This document shows positions 43,188 to 54,544 of a stretch of 64,000 nt of DNA, piece by piece. The stretch lies in the NCBI GenBank assembly GCA_964023205.1, contig OZ026836.1, forward strand, positions 4,471,501-4,535,500, written 5' to 3'. This DNA comes from Lutraria lutraria. Lineage: Eukaryota; Mollusca; Bivalvia; Venerida; Mactridae. Numbering within the stretch: the stretch's first letter is position 1; every line of letters begins with the position of its first letter. The position numbers and the translations under genes are program-made. Under the pieces are notes generated by a model. It saw only the letters and a list, made by a program, of their open reading frames with translations, did not search any database and was not told where the DNA came from.

Positions 43188-43223
43188 CAGGGATGCTATA
43201 TTAGCCTACATATAGCATCCCTG
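43188..43223. mobile_element. 36-bp palindrome with 7-bp TSD, variant family
   Basis: CAGGGATGCTATAT pairs with ATATAGCATCCCTG around an 8-bp centre. Exact 7-bp direct repeats CTAAAGA flank it at 43181-43187 and 43224-43230. A lone left end (CAGGGATGCTATA) is at 42904. Confidence 0.75.
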
Positions 43224-43481
43224 CTAAAGATTATGTGTTAATTGGCGCTGAGGTGACTTAATTAAGTAGACCTAAATATCTTATTAAAAGTATAGGCCAA
43301 TTCATTGGTTTTGGGCTTATTGGTGGAGGATTTTGACATTGCAAGGACGGACACAGTGATAAGGGATCTATAAAGACATAAACTGTACCAGCATGTACTG
43401 CATCATTTTGCAACATATATTATATTCCATTGTCTTAATTATTGTTTTAATACTAGTATTTCTTCGTTAAATTATTCGCAT

Positions 43482-43500
43482 CAAGGACTTATATACACAC
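43482..43500. mobile_element. Left-end remnant of a micro-element
   Basis: CAAGGACTTATATACACAC matches the left half of the palindromic family; no right half follows. Confidence 0.35.
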
Positions 43501-44264
43501 AATGTTGCATGTTTTACTTTGATATTACTCCGCTAATTTAGGTCTAGATTTACAAATAAAAGTTATATAACTAACATGTCCAACTTTGGCGGACATGGCC
43601 TTGTCGAGTATCTGATCAATTTTCAAGGGAAACAACTAAAATTCAGGGGTTTATATGCAATCTACCTATTATTACCCTCCTTGCTTGCGTTATGCTGACT
43701 TTATTAGGGGTCATAAAATAATAAAGTCAGTCACGCGTAACAGATAAAATCTGTTGTCTTAATCCAAAAATCGATATTTCACTGTATACATTACTTTTGG
43801 ATCTCTGATAAGACTTGAGCATGTCCCAACTAATATGTACGTCGTTAAAATGGACAGAAACGTATGATATTGACATTAATTTGTTTAATCAGTAAAATTA
43901 ATTTTGAAAATGCGGATATCATGAAAAGACAAAATTCAAGAATCCTAGTAATAATTATGTTATTGTATGCACAGTCAAATAGTAATTTTATTTTATTCCG
44001 CATATAAATACATTATAGCTTACAATACAATTATTTTCACTACTGAAATTAACATTAAATCATCATGATTACACTTAGGCGTGAAAAAATGTTTTTCTTT
44101 TCTTATTTAAGCGGCGGTCACATTTACGGTCTCGCACGTAGTTGACCGTAGTTCAGTTTGTACGTAGTTAAGCGTAGTGTCACTACGGTTGACTAAGATT
44201 AAGAAGGTTCGAAGTAGGGTAAAAACTCGCAAAAATGAAAATTTATAGAAGACTAAGTACGGTC

Positions 44265-44280
44265 AAGGACTTATATGTAT
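44265..44280. mobile_element. Left-end remnant at the right-arm boundary
   Basis: CAAGGACTTATATGTA directly precedes the inner edge of the right duplication arm at about 44281, so the breakpoint lies at or inside a micro-element. Confidence 0.45.
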
Positions 44281-44509
44281 TTCATGAAGTAGCTATAATT
44301 TCAGACGTGACGAGTCTTCATAGTTTCCAACAAATCTTTTGTGATCATCTAAAAAACGGACATCTATGATATATATTATATAAATAGGATTCATTACCAA
44401 CCCTCACAAGCACTTGATCACTTGATATAAGAAAATGTACAGAGGACGCCGCCATTATTGCACTTTGCCTGACCCGATAACATAGTGTAAGGGGAAGGAA
44501 CTCCAGACT

Positions 44510-44581
44510 ACCCGATGCGGAGCTCGAACCCGTGAACTCCTGCTTGCAAGTCAGATGCTCTACCAACTGAGCTGACATATA
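44510..44581 (-). pseudogene. tRNA-Ala(TGC)-like, duplicated copy
   Basis: Exact inverted counterpart of 41783-41854, carried by the right duplication arm. Same intact boxes and unpaired acceptor stem. Confidence 0.6.
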
Positions 44582-44890
44582 TGCTTAGTTTGTTTCAGTC
44601 CCCTATGATTATAAGCATTTAGATCTAGATGATACCGAAAGTTCAGATCGTAACTTGTCATTTAAGGATTCATCTTGAAGTTTTTTCATTTTTTGACAAA
44701 TAGACTATATAATTCTGGTCTCAACACTAACATCATTGTTGGCCTGTCAAATTTGGTGCAAGACTAGGATGCCACATGTAAATTCTTTTGCCAAGTTTTC
44801 GCTGACCATAATGTTTTGGTATTCTTTTATTTGAAGCGTATTGAAATGAATAACTAACAACACTGTTTAATGTAGCTATATCAATAGAAA

Positions 44891-44919
44891 CAGGGACTTA
44901 TAATACATATAAGTCCCTG
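44891..44919. mobile_element. 29-bp palindromic micro-element, duplicated copy
   Basis: CAGGGACTTATAA ... ATATAAGTCCCTG; flanks ATAGAAA and ATAGACA match at 6 of 7. Counterpart of 41454-41480 in the other arm, with a slightly different centre. Confidence 0.6.
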
Positions 44920-44971
44920 ATAGACATAACAATAATTATGTTCCATGTTTAAGCCTGTACATTTATTATAG

Positions 44972-45129
44972 GTGATGAAGATGAGTGTAAATGAAGCTCA
45001 CACTGATTTTTTGACACGTTATCAAGGCTTGGTGTTGAATGAGAAGTTGGAAAATGGGACACCAAGTGAAAAAGTAGATCTGCTGAGGAAAACAACATCC
45101 CATTTAAATTATGCAGAAATATCTGGTTT
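44972..45129 (+). pseudogene. Duplicated FIGNL1 first coding exon
   Basis: A 158-bp exon copy with the same acceptor (TTTATTATAG), ATG at 44975, reading frame and donor (GTAAGT) as the gene's own exon 41244-41401. One difference is seen, synonymous (GAG to GAA), so the 51 encoded residues (MKMSVNEAHTDFLTRYQGLV...) are unchanged. It reads away from FIGNL1 into a satellite array and no further FIGNL1 exons follow. It is a partial copy that could at most make a short fused or truncated product. Confidence 0.92.
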
Positions 45130-45747
45130 GTAAGTATAATTGTGGATATATATTGAATAGTCTGCTTTGATGGAAAATAAGGTTGAAATTAGGGATGCAT
45201 AATCAGTCCATTTTTATAATTGATCATTGAAAATAATTGGGCAAGGGTTTTCGATCAATTTTTTATTATTAATCGAAATTTTATCTTTTCTTTTGAAACA
45301 TAAATTAATGCTTTCTGGTTAATGCTATTTTCAACTATCCCAAAGTTACAAGAGTGTATGACTGTTTGTTGAGTTTTGTATCAATAAAGATGAAGTATAT
45401 TGCAAAGAAAGAAGTTGAAACTTGATGGATGTTTGAATAGTTTGTTTTATGGATCAACATACATTATATTTTATTAGAAACATGAAGTCAGCTTTAAGTA
45501 ATATAGTGAGTATCCACTATCCTGTTCTTCTGGCCTCAGTGGTTTGTACAACTTCAGAAAAATAAAGCACTGAAAAAACTCTAAACAATAAACTGGTATT
45601 AATCAAAGTTAATGACAGTGTTTATGTTAAAACATCCCGAGATCTCCATGGAAGTGGGTGTAGCAATAACTTAGAATTTAGGTGATTTATAAGTATCACA
45701 TACTGCATATAGGCAGTTCACCTGCTAAACAGTCACTGTTGCAACAT

Positions 45748-45800
45748 CATCATCATCATCTTTAGTAATCGCATCCCTCATTTTGAGTATTCTCGCGATG
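45748..45800 (-). other. 53-bp insertion shared with 58.9 kb
   Basis: Present in the right arm and absent from the left, where GCAACAT joins directly to ACCATGAATC. Its reverse complement (CGCGAGAATACTCAAAATGA, then GGGATGCGATTACT and GATGATGATG) matches 58914-58968 almost exactly. Both copies could encode MRDAIT followed by acidic residues. Confidence 0.75.
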
Positions 45801-45879
45801 TACCATGAATCAGACCAGAAAAGTTAACATGGTAGGAATACTTGGTATGGTATGTTAGTATTTTATCACTTTTAGTTAT

Positions 45880-47012
45880 AATAATTATTACAAGTCTGGT
45901 TTTTATTACAAGTTTGGTTGCAAGATCCAACCAAAATTGTAATAACCAAACTTGTAATAAATTTTTCAAGTTGAAGTAAGATTTTAATTTTGTACTCCTG
46001 AACTTACTGATGTGTTTTCCCCATTAATTAGCACGTGCATCCTAATTAAGGTCACTAGCGCTTGAAATGTCCTTCTTTTTTCATATTCAATATACCATCT
46101 ATCCATTGAGTCAAACATGTAATAATTATTACAAGTCTGGTTTTTATTACAAGTTTGGTTGCAAGATTCAACCAAACTTGTAATAACCAAACTTGTAATA
46201 AAATTTTCAAGTTGAAGTAAGATTTTACTTTTGCACTCATGAACTTACTGATGTGTTCCGCCCCATTAATTAGCACGTGCTGACCTAATTAAGGTCACTA
46301 GCGCTTGAAATGACCTTCTTTTTTCATATTCAATATACCATCTATCCATGCAGTCAAACATGTAATAATTATTACAAGTCTGGTTTTTATTACAAGTTTG
46401 GTTGCAAGATTCAACCAAACTTGTAATAACCAAACTTGTAATAAAATTTTCAAGTTGAAGTAAGATTTTACTTTTGCACTCATGAACTTACTGATGTGTT
46501 CCGCCCCATTAATTAGCACGTGCTGAATTAATAAAGGTCACTAGCGCTCGAAATAACCTTCTTTTTTTCATATTCATTATACCATCTATCCTTTAAGTCA
46601 AACATGTAATAATTATTACAAGTCTGGTTTTTATTACAAGTTTGTTTGCAAAGTCCAACCAAACTTGTAATAACCAAACTTGTAATAAAATTTTCAAGTT
46701 GAAGTAAGATTTTACCTTTGCACTCATTAACTTACTGATGTGTTCCGCCCCATTAATTAGCACGTGCTGACCCAATTAAGGTCACTAGCGCTTGAAATGA
46801 CCTTCATTTTGTCATATTCAAAATACCATCTATCCATACAGTCAAACTTGTAATAATTATTACAAGTCTGGTTTTTATTACAAGTTTGGTTGCAAGGTCC
46901 AACCAAACTTGTAATAACCAAACTTGTGATAAAATTTTCAAGTTGAAGTAAGATTTTACTTTTGCATTCATTAACTTACTGATGTGTTCTGCCGCATTAA
47001 TTAGCATGTGTC
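45880..47012 (-). repeat. ~243-bp satellite array, left (about 4.7 units)
   Basis: ACAAGTCTGGTTTTTATTAC recurs at 45890, 46131, 46374, 46618 and 46862 (periods 241-244). Each unit has a strong internal hairpin (ATTACAAGTTTGGTTG with CAACCAAACTTGTAAT) and a GCACGTGC palindrome. Open frames encoding KSYFNLKILLQVW-like peptides are by-products. Confidence 0.95.
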
Positions 47013-47258
47013 ATCTGTCCACTGTCATGTTTGTTCAAAGTCAAGATTGACCAACCCCGGGGCTCACTTGATTTATTCGGGCTCATACACCGGAAAAAAG
47101 TGAAAAATTCTTCTCTAAAGGTCTTCTTTTGTGGTGAGCAATATGGTGTCATCATGACAATCTCTACAGGATCTGCGCATTTTCAGGTCAACGGTCATCC
47201 AGAGGGGGCATTGTGTTTTTAAACAGATCTTGTTTTATTTACTATTAAGTGACGCCGC

Positions 47259-47660
47259 ATAGTACCATTTGTTGTATCAGTATACATAGCAGACTTTGCA
47301 GTTTGACAAAAGTTGGAAATCTGTTGCTTTTGAAAGCTCTGGCCCCGAGGTTATAAAACTTATCATCGGTCTCTGAGCTCAAATCTCAATTCCATTCTCA
47401 AAGTATTGTGGCTTAAAAGATATTACTGATTAATATTTAAATACATATTCAGATAAATTATGCAGACAGACTAATGTATCAATAATATTATTATTGTCTG
47501 ATCGTTATTAACTTAGAAACATTAAAAGATAAGATATGAAATTTGAGTTCGGAGACCGGTCTCAAGTTTTATAACCTCGGGGCCTGGAAATTTTAAAGAG
47601 GTTTGGCAAAATAAGCTGTAAAAGTAACAAAGATAATAATTGGTTGAACAATAATTATCT
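47259..47660 (+). repeat. Dispersed repeat copy, interrupted by a MITE
   Basis: AGTACCATTTGTTGTAT through GACAAAAGTT matches 50389-50540 in direct orientation. The match resumes after 47585, so 47341-47584 is an insertion into this copy. Confidence 0.7.
47341..47584. mobile_element. 244-bp MITE with ~40-bp TIRs
   Basis: Left end GGCCCCGAGGTTATAAAACT and the right end, ending AAGTTTTATAACCTCGGGGC then C, are inverted repeats. The similarity extends inward through GGTCTC and GAGCTCAAAT. The uninterrupted sequence at 50389-50540 shows the pre-insertion state. Confidence 0.85.
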
Positions 47661-47699
47661 GTTAGATAATATATTAACCTGTGTATATACAGCAACAAT

Positions 47700-50380
47700 A
47701 AGTTCTTAGAAAAACACATGTATACAAATGGGCTGAAATCTAAATTGTCTAAAAACTCTAGGTTTACATGAACTATATTTGACCCTCTCCCGCATACTAA
47801 CAGTTAAGGCCTTAAACAGAAAAATCTTGAGTTTGGTAAATTGGATTATGTATAATATATTCGTCATATTTACCGTATATGAATTATATCTTGTAAACTT
47901 GTTCGTTGTGTAAACCTTTGAATGGTAATAATATGCGATTAAATTGATTTTTTCGGCTCTAATGATTTTCAGAGGTAGTAAATCAAAAATTACAAACTCT
48001 GCCCTAAAGATTTGTAACCCAACAGCACACCAAAAACAGGTTCAGTCTGTAAAGAAGTCCAGGACTAACAATTATATATATATTATTATGAGACAGCCTT
48101 TTATTTTAAGACTGTTGAGTGCGATGTAAGATATATTTCTGCTTGTCATATCATTACTCACAGTTAGGAGATTTTATAACAACAGAGGCTCAGTATAGCT
48201 GTAGAATATTTCATCCATAACTAAACATTAATGGTTAAGAACATCTTTCAGTTGTGCATCATTTATTTCAAATTCATACAAATGCATTTTATAAAGTTTA
48301 CTGATATCATTTGCTTCACTGAATTCATGTTGTCAAGGATACAATTGCATGTTTTATTACTGGTAGTTTTAAATAACTTATACCTGTATCATACTCTATT
48401 CAACAAACTGAATAAAATAATAAATAAATTATTATTGATGATATACTAAAGTCACAATGAAGTACTTGCATGCATGGGCTCTCAGCTGGAATTTTTTTTA
48501 TCACAATGTGTGCATTAACAACAAGATGTAAACAAGGTAATGAAGATTTAAGATTATACAGTTGTCCTTGGATTTCATGTTCATATTAAACATTAATACA
48601 GCAAAACAGTGGCTGAATATTTGCACCCAAATTCATGCAAAGCAATGTTCATCTATCTAAATGTTTATCACATCAAAATCATATTAGGCACTGGTATCTT
48701 TATTTACTAATGTCACCATAAATTGTTTTGTGGAGTCCTCAAAAGAATCTGTGAATACAAAGTACAACATTTCAATTCATAGCAAGTATTCATAGATAAA
48801 CTCAGAAACTGATGCAGAATTATTTATGAAGAAGCAAAAACGACATAAATAACGAAATATATTAAATATTTTAAGGATATTTTATTCAAGAAATATTTCA
48901 AGAATTGGTTTCATATTTTACATGAAGGAATATAATAACAAAATACAGGTCAAGTTCGATTTCACTTAAAATCCAAATATTTTCTCTCGGGGAGGCGTTC
49001 GTGTCCTCCGGACACATATCTAGTTTAAATTAGAACTAAAAATGGTGAACTTTCAGTTGTATTTGCAGGGATTAGAAGCACTGTCAAATATTATTTTTTT
49101 GAATAATGCATTTTATTTCAAACACCGTGATTGACGATAATTAGACATGATATTAGCTTTCGACGTAGATGGCATTTTTATATTGTTCAATTTTCAAATT
49201 AACGTTACGCACGTGCGTATGTGCGTATCGCTGATGTAATAACTTGTTGGCAATCTGATACTTTTAAAACTTATTTTAAGACCGTAAGAAACCTTTTGGT
49301 ATTTCTCTTTAACCGATCGTATGTGCGTTTAATAGCCATAAAACAAATTTTCATGATAAAAATTGAAAAATAAAGCTAACAGGTATTAAAATGCATCTGA
49401 AGTTTTCGTATTTATTAACTGTTCTCCTCCGATTCTCACTGTGAAATCGTATTGCTCAAACGATACTAATTTGATCTGATCAGCATTAATCATAAAAGGT
49501 ACGGTTAGGTTGTCCAACATACATAGATGTGCGAATAAAGGAATTTTATGTGCAAGTTTGAGCGACTCAAAAACACATAATATCATGAGCCAATGTTCAC
49601 ATTGTTTAAAAAACATATTTTCAGATAAGATATATCAAATAGTTTACATTTTCTGAAAGATGAGAGCTTCATCTTTAATTTGGCATATACTTTACAAAAT
49701 TCGGCTGAGAAGTAAAATAAAACTCTCTATATAATATATGTATAGAATCAATTGCATTTTTCTTATTTACATAGTTAGGGCCGGTGAATAGACTTACCCG
49801 TGTAGACTGTGTCGCGGTCTTTACACATTTAGATAAGAACAGTTGATAAAACGGTTTAAGAATTTCGTAACTTTTGTCGTAAGTGTCTTCGTAGGAAAGA
49901 ATCTTACGTAAGATAAGAATATATTGATGAAACGAGGCCTATATCTGTAACTATGGCAGTAACAATGCTTATTTTGGTTATGATGGATTCGGAAAATTAT
50001 TGGCTGGATAATTGGCTACATGAAAAAAATCGAAACATCTGATAACTTAGATAACCGATATGCATGGTTGGTGAAATTTAATTAGCACATGAATATCAGA
50101 ATATGTACATGAATAGGTGGCAATATTGAGAAAGTGTATGTTAATTCCTAAGCATGAATATCCATCAACTGTACATGCAGTTCCTAATTTTAAGATTTCT
50201 CCTAACAGTCGTTGTTGTGTCGCGAGCAACACTACGTGACTTGTCTCATATGGAAAAAATCAAATTCCGATAGTACTTTCAGTACCTTGATTTTTTATTG
50301 TACGTTGACGTCTAAAAAATTCCATTTTTAGGAACAAAGTATACACTTCATTTTGTTTTAACGAAACGCCTCTCATCCGC
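47700..50380. other. Gene-free core between inverted satellites
   Basis: No transposase, reverse transcriptase or other domain is seen. It contains one partial interspersed repeat at 48942-49024. Open frames here are short and unsupported. Confidence 0.45.
48942..49024 (+). repeat. Interspersed repeat, partial copy
   Basis: AATACAGGTCAAGTTCGATT through CCTCCGGACACATATCTAGT matches the 3' half of 16425-16645. Confidence 0.65.
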
Positions 50381-50388
50381 CTTGAAAA

Positions 50389-50540
50389 ATAGTACCATTT
50401 GTTGTATAAGTATACATTGCAGACTTTACAGTTTTGACAAAAGTTTAAGATATATTGCAGAATTCTGTCTATTTTGAAAGCATGTGAAATATTTTGGCGA
50501 TTTAAACAGTAAAACTAACAAGTATAATAATCAAGTATTC
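50389..50540 (+). repeat. Uninterrupted copy of the 47259-47660 repeat
   Basis: Starts ATAGTACCATTTGTTGTATA and continues to AAACAGTAAAACTAACAAGT. Lacks the 244-bp MITE, so it serves as an empty site. Confidence 0.7.
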
Positions 50541-50608
50541 ATCCACACCGAAGTTCATTCATAATCTGTCCAGGTAATAAGATTTACTACATAGTGGAAA
50601 TAGTTTAA

Positions 50609-51125
50609 AGGGGCATGCCCAGGAACTGCTGTGTCTTTTTTTTTCGTACACCAAAAGTGCGTTTGTCACTTGTAAAACCAATTATTACCGAAAAGTAAAA
50701 GAAGAATGTGCGTTCAAAAATGACCCTATAACGCGCACGTCGGTATTTGTATGTCGGTTTGAATAAAAGGCTTACAGCCTTTTATTGACGACAACGATAT
50801 TTCCGATACGTCTGAGAGTTTAACTGAGCATGTACGCAGCCTTTCAACTGAACATAACATGAGCAATACTTACCATTTCAGTTTGTTGACATTTTTCAGC
50901 GAGGTTTTCGGTTTTGACAGATCCCGAAAGGGTGGAGTTGTGAAAATGACGAATAATTTCTGAGACCGAAATCGGCAGGTTTGGTAAATCTTGAAATGTG
51001 TTTTTTTAGTAAACTAGCGGGATATTTTGTAAATATTTTACAGGGCTTTCATTAATTGATTTAGGCATTAAAATGATACCAATTTGATTGCTATTCGAGA
51101 TGCATCAGTTCCAGGGCATGCCCCT
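50609..51125. mobile_element. 517-bp TIR element with TTAA target duplication
   Basis: Ends AGGGGCATGCCCAGGAACTG and CAGTTCCAGGGCATGCCCCT are inverted repeats, flanked by TTAA at 50605-50608 and 51126-51129. TTAA duplication points to a piggyBac- or Kolobok-type non-autonomous element (family knowledge). No transposase frame. Confidence 0.8.
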
Positions 51126-51191
51126 TTAATTCGCAAAAGTAGTGCCACAATCTCAGTGTAGAGAGATTTCCAAAGACATTGGTTAGGTCGG

Positions 51192-51263
51192 CACATGCTA
51201 ATTAATACGGTGGAACACATCAGTAGTAACCTACTGATGTTCCACCGTATTAATTAGCATGTG
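51192..51263. repeat. 72-bp hairpin made from satellite sequence
   Basis: CACATGCTAATTAATACGGT... pairs with ...ACCGTATTAATTAGCATGTG around a TAAC loop, with a 2-nt bulge. It is the 5' edge of the right satellite array and its arms are satellite sequence joined head to head. Confidence 0.85.
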
Positions 51264-52095
51264 AATCCAAAAGTAAAATCTTACTTCAACTTGAAAGATT
51301 TATTACAAAACCAAACCTATGTCGGACAAATATCCTTGATAAGAACAGATGGTTTATGAGCAATTGAAGGTCATTTCAAGTGCTAGTGACCTTAATTAGG
51401 TCAGCACGTGCTAATTAATGAGGCGGAACACATCAGTAAGTTCATGAGTGCAAAAGTAAAATCTTACTTCAACTTGAAAATTTTATTACAAGTTTGGTTA
51501 TTACAAGTTTGGTTGGACCTTGCAACCAAACTTGTAATAAAAAAAAACTTGACAATGTAATAATTATTACAAGTTTGACTGTAAGGATATATGGTATAAT
51601 GAATATGAAAAAATGAAGGTATTTTCAAGCGCTAGTGACCTTAATTAGGTCAGCACGTGCTAATTAATGGGGCGGAACATATCAGTAAGTTCATGAGTGC
51701 AAAAGTAAAATCTAACTTCAACTTGAAAATTTTATTACAAGTTTGGTTATTACAAGTTTGGTTGGACCTTGCAACCAAACTTGTAATAAAAACCAGACTT
51801 GTAATAATTATTACATGTTTGACTGTATGGATAGATGGTAAATTGAATATGAAAAAAAGAAGGTCATTTCAAGCGCTAGTGACCTTAATTATGTCAGCAC
51901 GTGCTAATTAATGGGGCGGAACATATCAGTAAGTTAATGAGTGCAAAAGTAAAATCTTACTTCAACTTGAAAATTTTATTACAAGTTTGGTTATTACATG
52001 TTTGGTTGGACCTTGCAACCAAACTTGTAATAAAAACCAGACTTGTAATAATTATTACAAGTTTGGTTTTTATTACAAGTTTGGTTGTAACAGAC
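51192..52095 (+). repeat. ~245-bp satellite array, right, inverted
   Basis: Same unit as 45880-47012 in opposite orientation; GCACGTGCTAATTAATG recurs near 51405, 51654 and 51898. The last unit ends in TTGTAATAATTATTACAA palindromic sequence. Confidence 0.95.
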
Positions 52096-52099
52096 CTAT

Positions 52100-53080
52100 A
52101 CTTCAATGTTAACATCCAAAAAGCTAATAGTGAAAACCATTTTTTTATTTATGTTATTTTTTCTATAATATCAACAAATTGGGTTATAAATATCGATTTT
52201 GCTTTTTATTCGGAAGTAAAGTAAAATATTTCACAAATTCTAATATTTTCATCCATGTTGTAATATTTTTTAGTCTTCAACCTCAATTATCCTAAAACCT
52301 GATTCAACGCGTCCAATTTTTATTACTCTGTATAATGCATAATGCTGTGACTGTATATACATGGATACCTAATCAGCAGATATGATCATCGCCAAATGCA
52401 CGTTGTTTCCGTAAACGTACGTAAATATCCGAGATTTGCCGAACGATTGACGAATTAAACTTAAAAAAATCTAAGGGGTAGTTTTAAAAATCATCAAAAG
52501 GGTCGAAGAAGATGTTATTTGATTGTTTTTATATTTTACATGGTGAAAGAAATTAAATTTTCAAAACGAATGCAATGAGTACAAAATTGATCACAAAAGA
52601 GCTATGATGCTGAAAACATCAAATCTTCATTGAAAAATCTACCAATTTTACGCTTTTTACATTGAATATAGAGGGAATCGATAGGTGTCTTTTTCAAACG
52701 CAAAAGGGTCGAAGAAAGCATTATTTTAAAATAATAAAAAATACACCATTAGAAAGATAAAAGATTAAATAAACTTTTGTGATGAGTACAAATTTCGTAT
52801 TTTAAATAGAATAAAAGTTATGACGATTATAGTGAAAATCCCCTTCTTTGTTTAATGTATTTTTTTTATCGATTTTCCAAATCAGCATGTCCGCGAAAGT
52901 TGGGTATGTCCCTAATGGCACAGCTTAATTATAACCAGGAATGCTCCCTGTTATAACGGAGCAAATTGAGGCGTTTTTTTTTTCTTTATGACAATCTAAT
53001 AAATATTTAAAAAATATACACAAAAGAATGTTATTTATCAAAATGTAGATATATAATATTATGCCAGTCAATATATTACG
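52100..53080. other. Gene-free stretch, nothing recognised
   Basis: AT-rich, with two weakly related stretches containing AAGGGTCGAAGAA (near 52500 and 52706). No exon or element identified. Confidence 0.4.
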
Positions 53081-53084
53081 CAAG

Positions 53085-54541
53085 GGGATGCTGACTATCA
53101 CGGTGCTCTAAACCAATTAGAAGAAATCATCCAAACCTATAAACACTCTCGAAACATTCTGATTGTAGGCGACATTTGGAAAACTGACAGCTGCACTCCA
53201 CAAAGCAGGGGAAACGACAATATCTAATTATAGAAAGTTGAAAACTCTTAAATCTGCTGATAAGGCTATATGGAACAAAAATATTGGTAACTCTTCAAAG
53301 AGATGTAAGCAACTTTTTTGGCAATAGAAACATTCTGGTAGAATAAACATGAGTATCATCAAAACTGAAATGAGTAGGGAAAAAGGAAATCTACGTAGCC
53401 TACAGAGACAAGCACATGCCGATTCAAAACGAGACCATATACATAAAATTATGGAAGCTACAGAAAGTGATCAGAAAATGTTTCGCAATTTTATTAAAGC
53501 CCTAAGAAGTACGTGCTCTGTTCAGACCACAGTCCTTCTGGAAGACGAAAAAAGAAGTTACTGACCCAACAGAGATCTTGTCCACCTGGAAATCCCATTT
53601 TCAAACACTCGCAACCCCGAAAGAAGTCACTAGTACAGAACTAGACATAATACAGATGCAAAACAAGCTTATATTGGAAAAAGAGTCCCTGAATGATGAA
53701 CCCATCAACCCAGTCTCACATACAGAAGTAGAATGTGCTATTCTGAACCTCAGCAGCAATAAGGCAGCTGACCAAGATGGCATAACTGCTGAACACCTGA
53801 AGAATGGTGGAGAAGAGATTCTCTCAGTAGTAACCAATATTATCAACGACATCTTCGTCGACCTAGTAGATGCTCCAGTAAATCTAAAAGAAGGTATCTT
53901 CACACCTGTGCATAAGAAGGGCAAAGACAAGAAAAGCCCTTTTAATTATAGAGGCATAGTAGTCACTAACTCCATAATAAAGATAGTTGAAAGTATACTA
54001 AAAGATCGAATAGATAAAATCTTCAATAAACAACAAAGTCCTTTACAAAGAGGGTTTACTGAATCAAGCACATCTATTAATGCAGCGTTTATAATATCTG
54101 AGGCTATTTTAACACAAAAAAGGGACAGCTTATTATGGCCAGGCTGGATGCACAGAAGGCGTTTGATACAGTTGATCACGATGTCCTTTTTATCAAACTT
54201 TACCACCTTGGCATACAAGGAAAGATGTGGATCCTATTGAGAAACCTATATACAGGTGTATCTGTGAAATATGGTGGCTCATTTCTGCCATTTCATATCT
54301 TCGTGTGTAATTTTCCAAAGAAGTATGTATAATGTTTTAGATAAATTACTGTCCAGCGAATATTAACGAAAAGAAAGTACAATAATTTAATTGGTTAAAC
54401 TTTCGTTTAGTTATTAATTTCTCATTATCGATATATTTTTGTCTGATTTATATTGTGTTCTGCTATGTTTGTTTATACATTATATGTATTATTTTGGTAC
54501 ATGCTCATAAAATTATGGGCAATAAAACTTCGAAAAAAAAA
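53085..54541 (+). pseudogene. Internally deleted, frameshifted LINE
   Basis: A fragment of the endonuclease end (HSRNILIVGD) is followed after a deletion by linker sequence, then the N-terminal half of a reverse transcriptase: NLSSNKAADQDGITAEHLKN, VHKKGKDKKSPFNYRGIVV, and in a shifted frame LDAQKAFDTVDHDVL (the first catalytic Asp block). Frameshifts fall in A-runs near 53550 and 54120. The second catalytic block is missing; sequence jumps to a 3' end with AATAAA (near 54521) and a short poly(A). It differs in type from the LINE at 30981-32670, whose 3' end has no poly(A). Confidence 0.88.
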
Positions 54542-54544
54542 CGC

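Larger units (their letters stand above)
44281..45876 (+). repeat. Right arm of the large inverted duplication
   Basis: Reverse-complement copy of 40551-42098. It differs by scattered substitutions and by a 53-bp insertion at 45748-45800. The outer edge (TTTTATCACTTTTAGT) meets the first unit of the 243-bp satellite array directly. Confidence 0.93.

Noticed and set aside
44345..44578. 77-codon minus-strand frame
   Set aside because: Overlaps the tRNA-like segment and duplicated non-coding DNA; no counterpart evidence for protein.
44972..45129. A second working FIGNL1 gene
   Set aside because: Only the first coding exon is duplicated; satellite arrays follow and no other FIGNL1 exon is found on the plus strand.
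46055..47007. Repeated frames starting MLINGAEHISKFMSAKVKSY and similar
   Set aside because: Each is a translation of the 243-bp satellite unit and appears once per unit in both arrays.
53085..54541. Active LINE
   Set aside because: Internal deletions, at least two frameshifts and loss of the second catalytic block.
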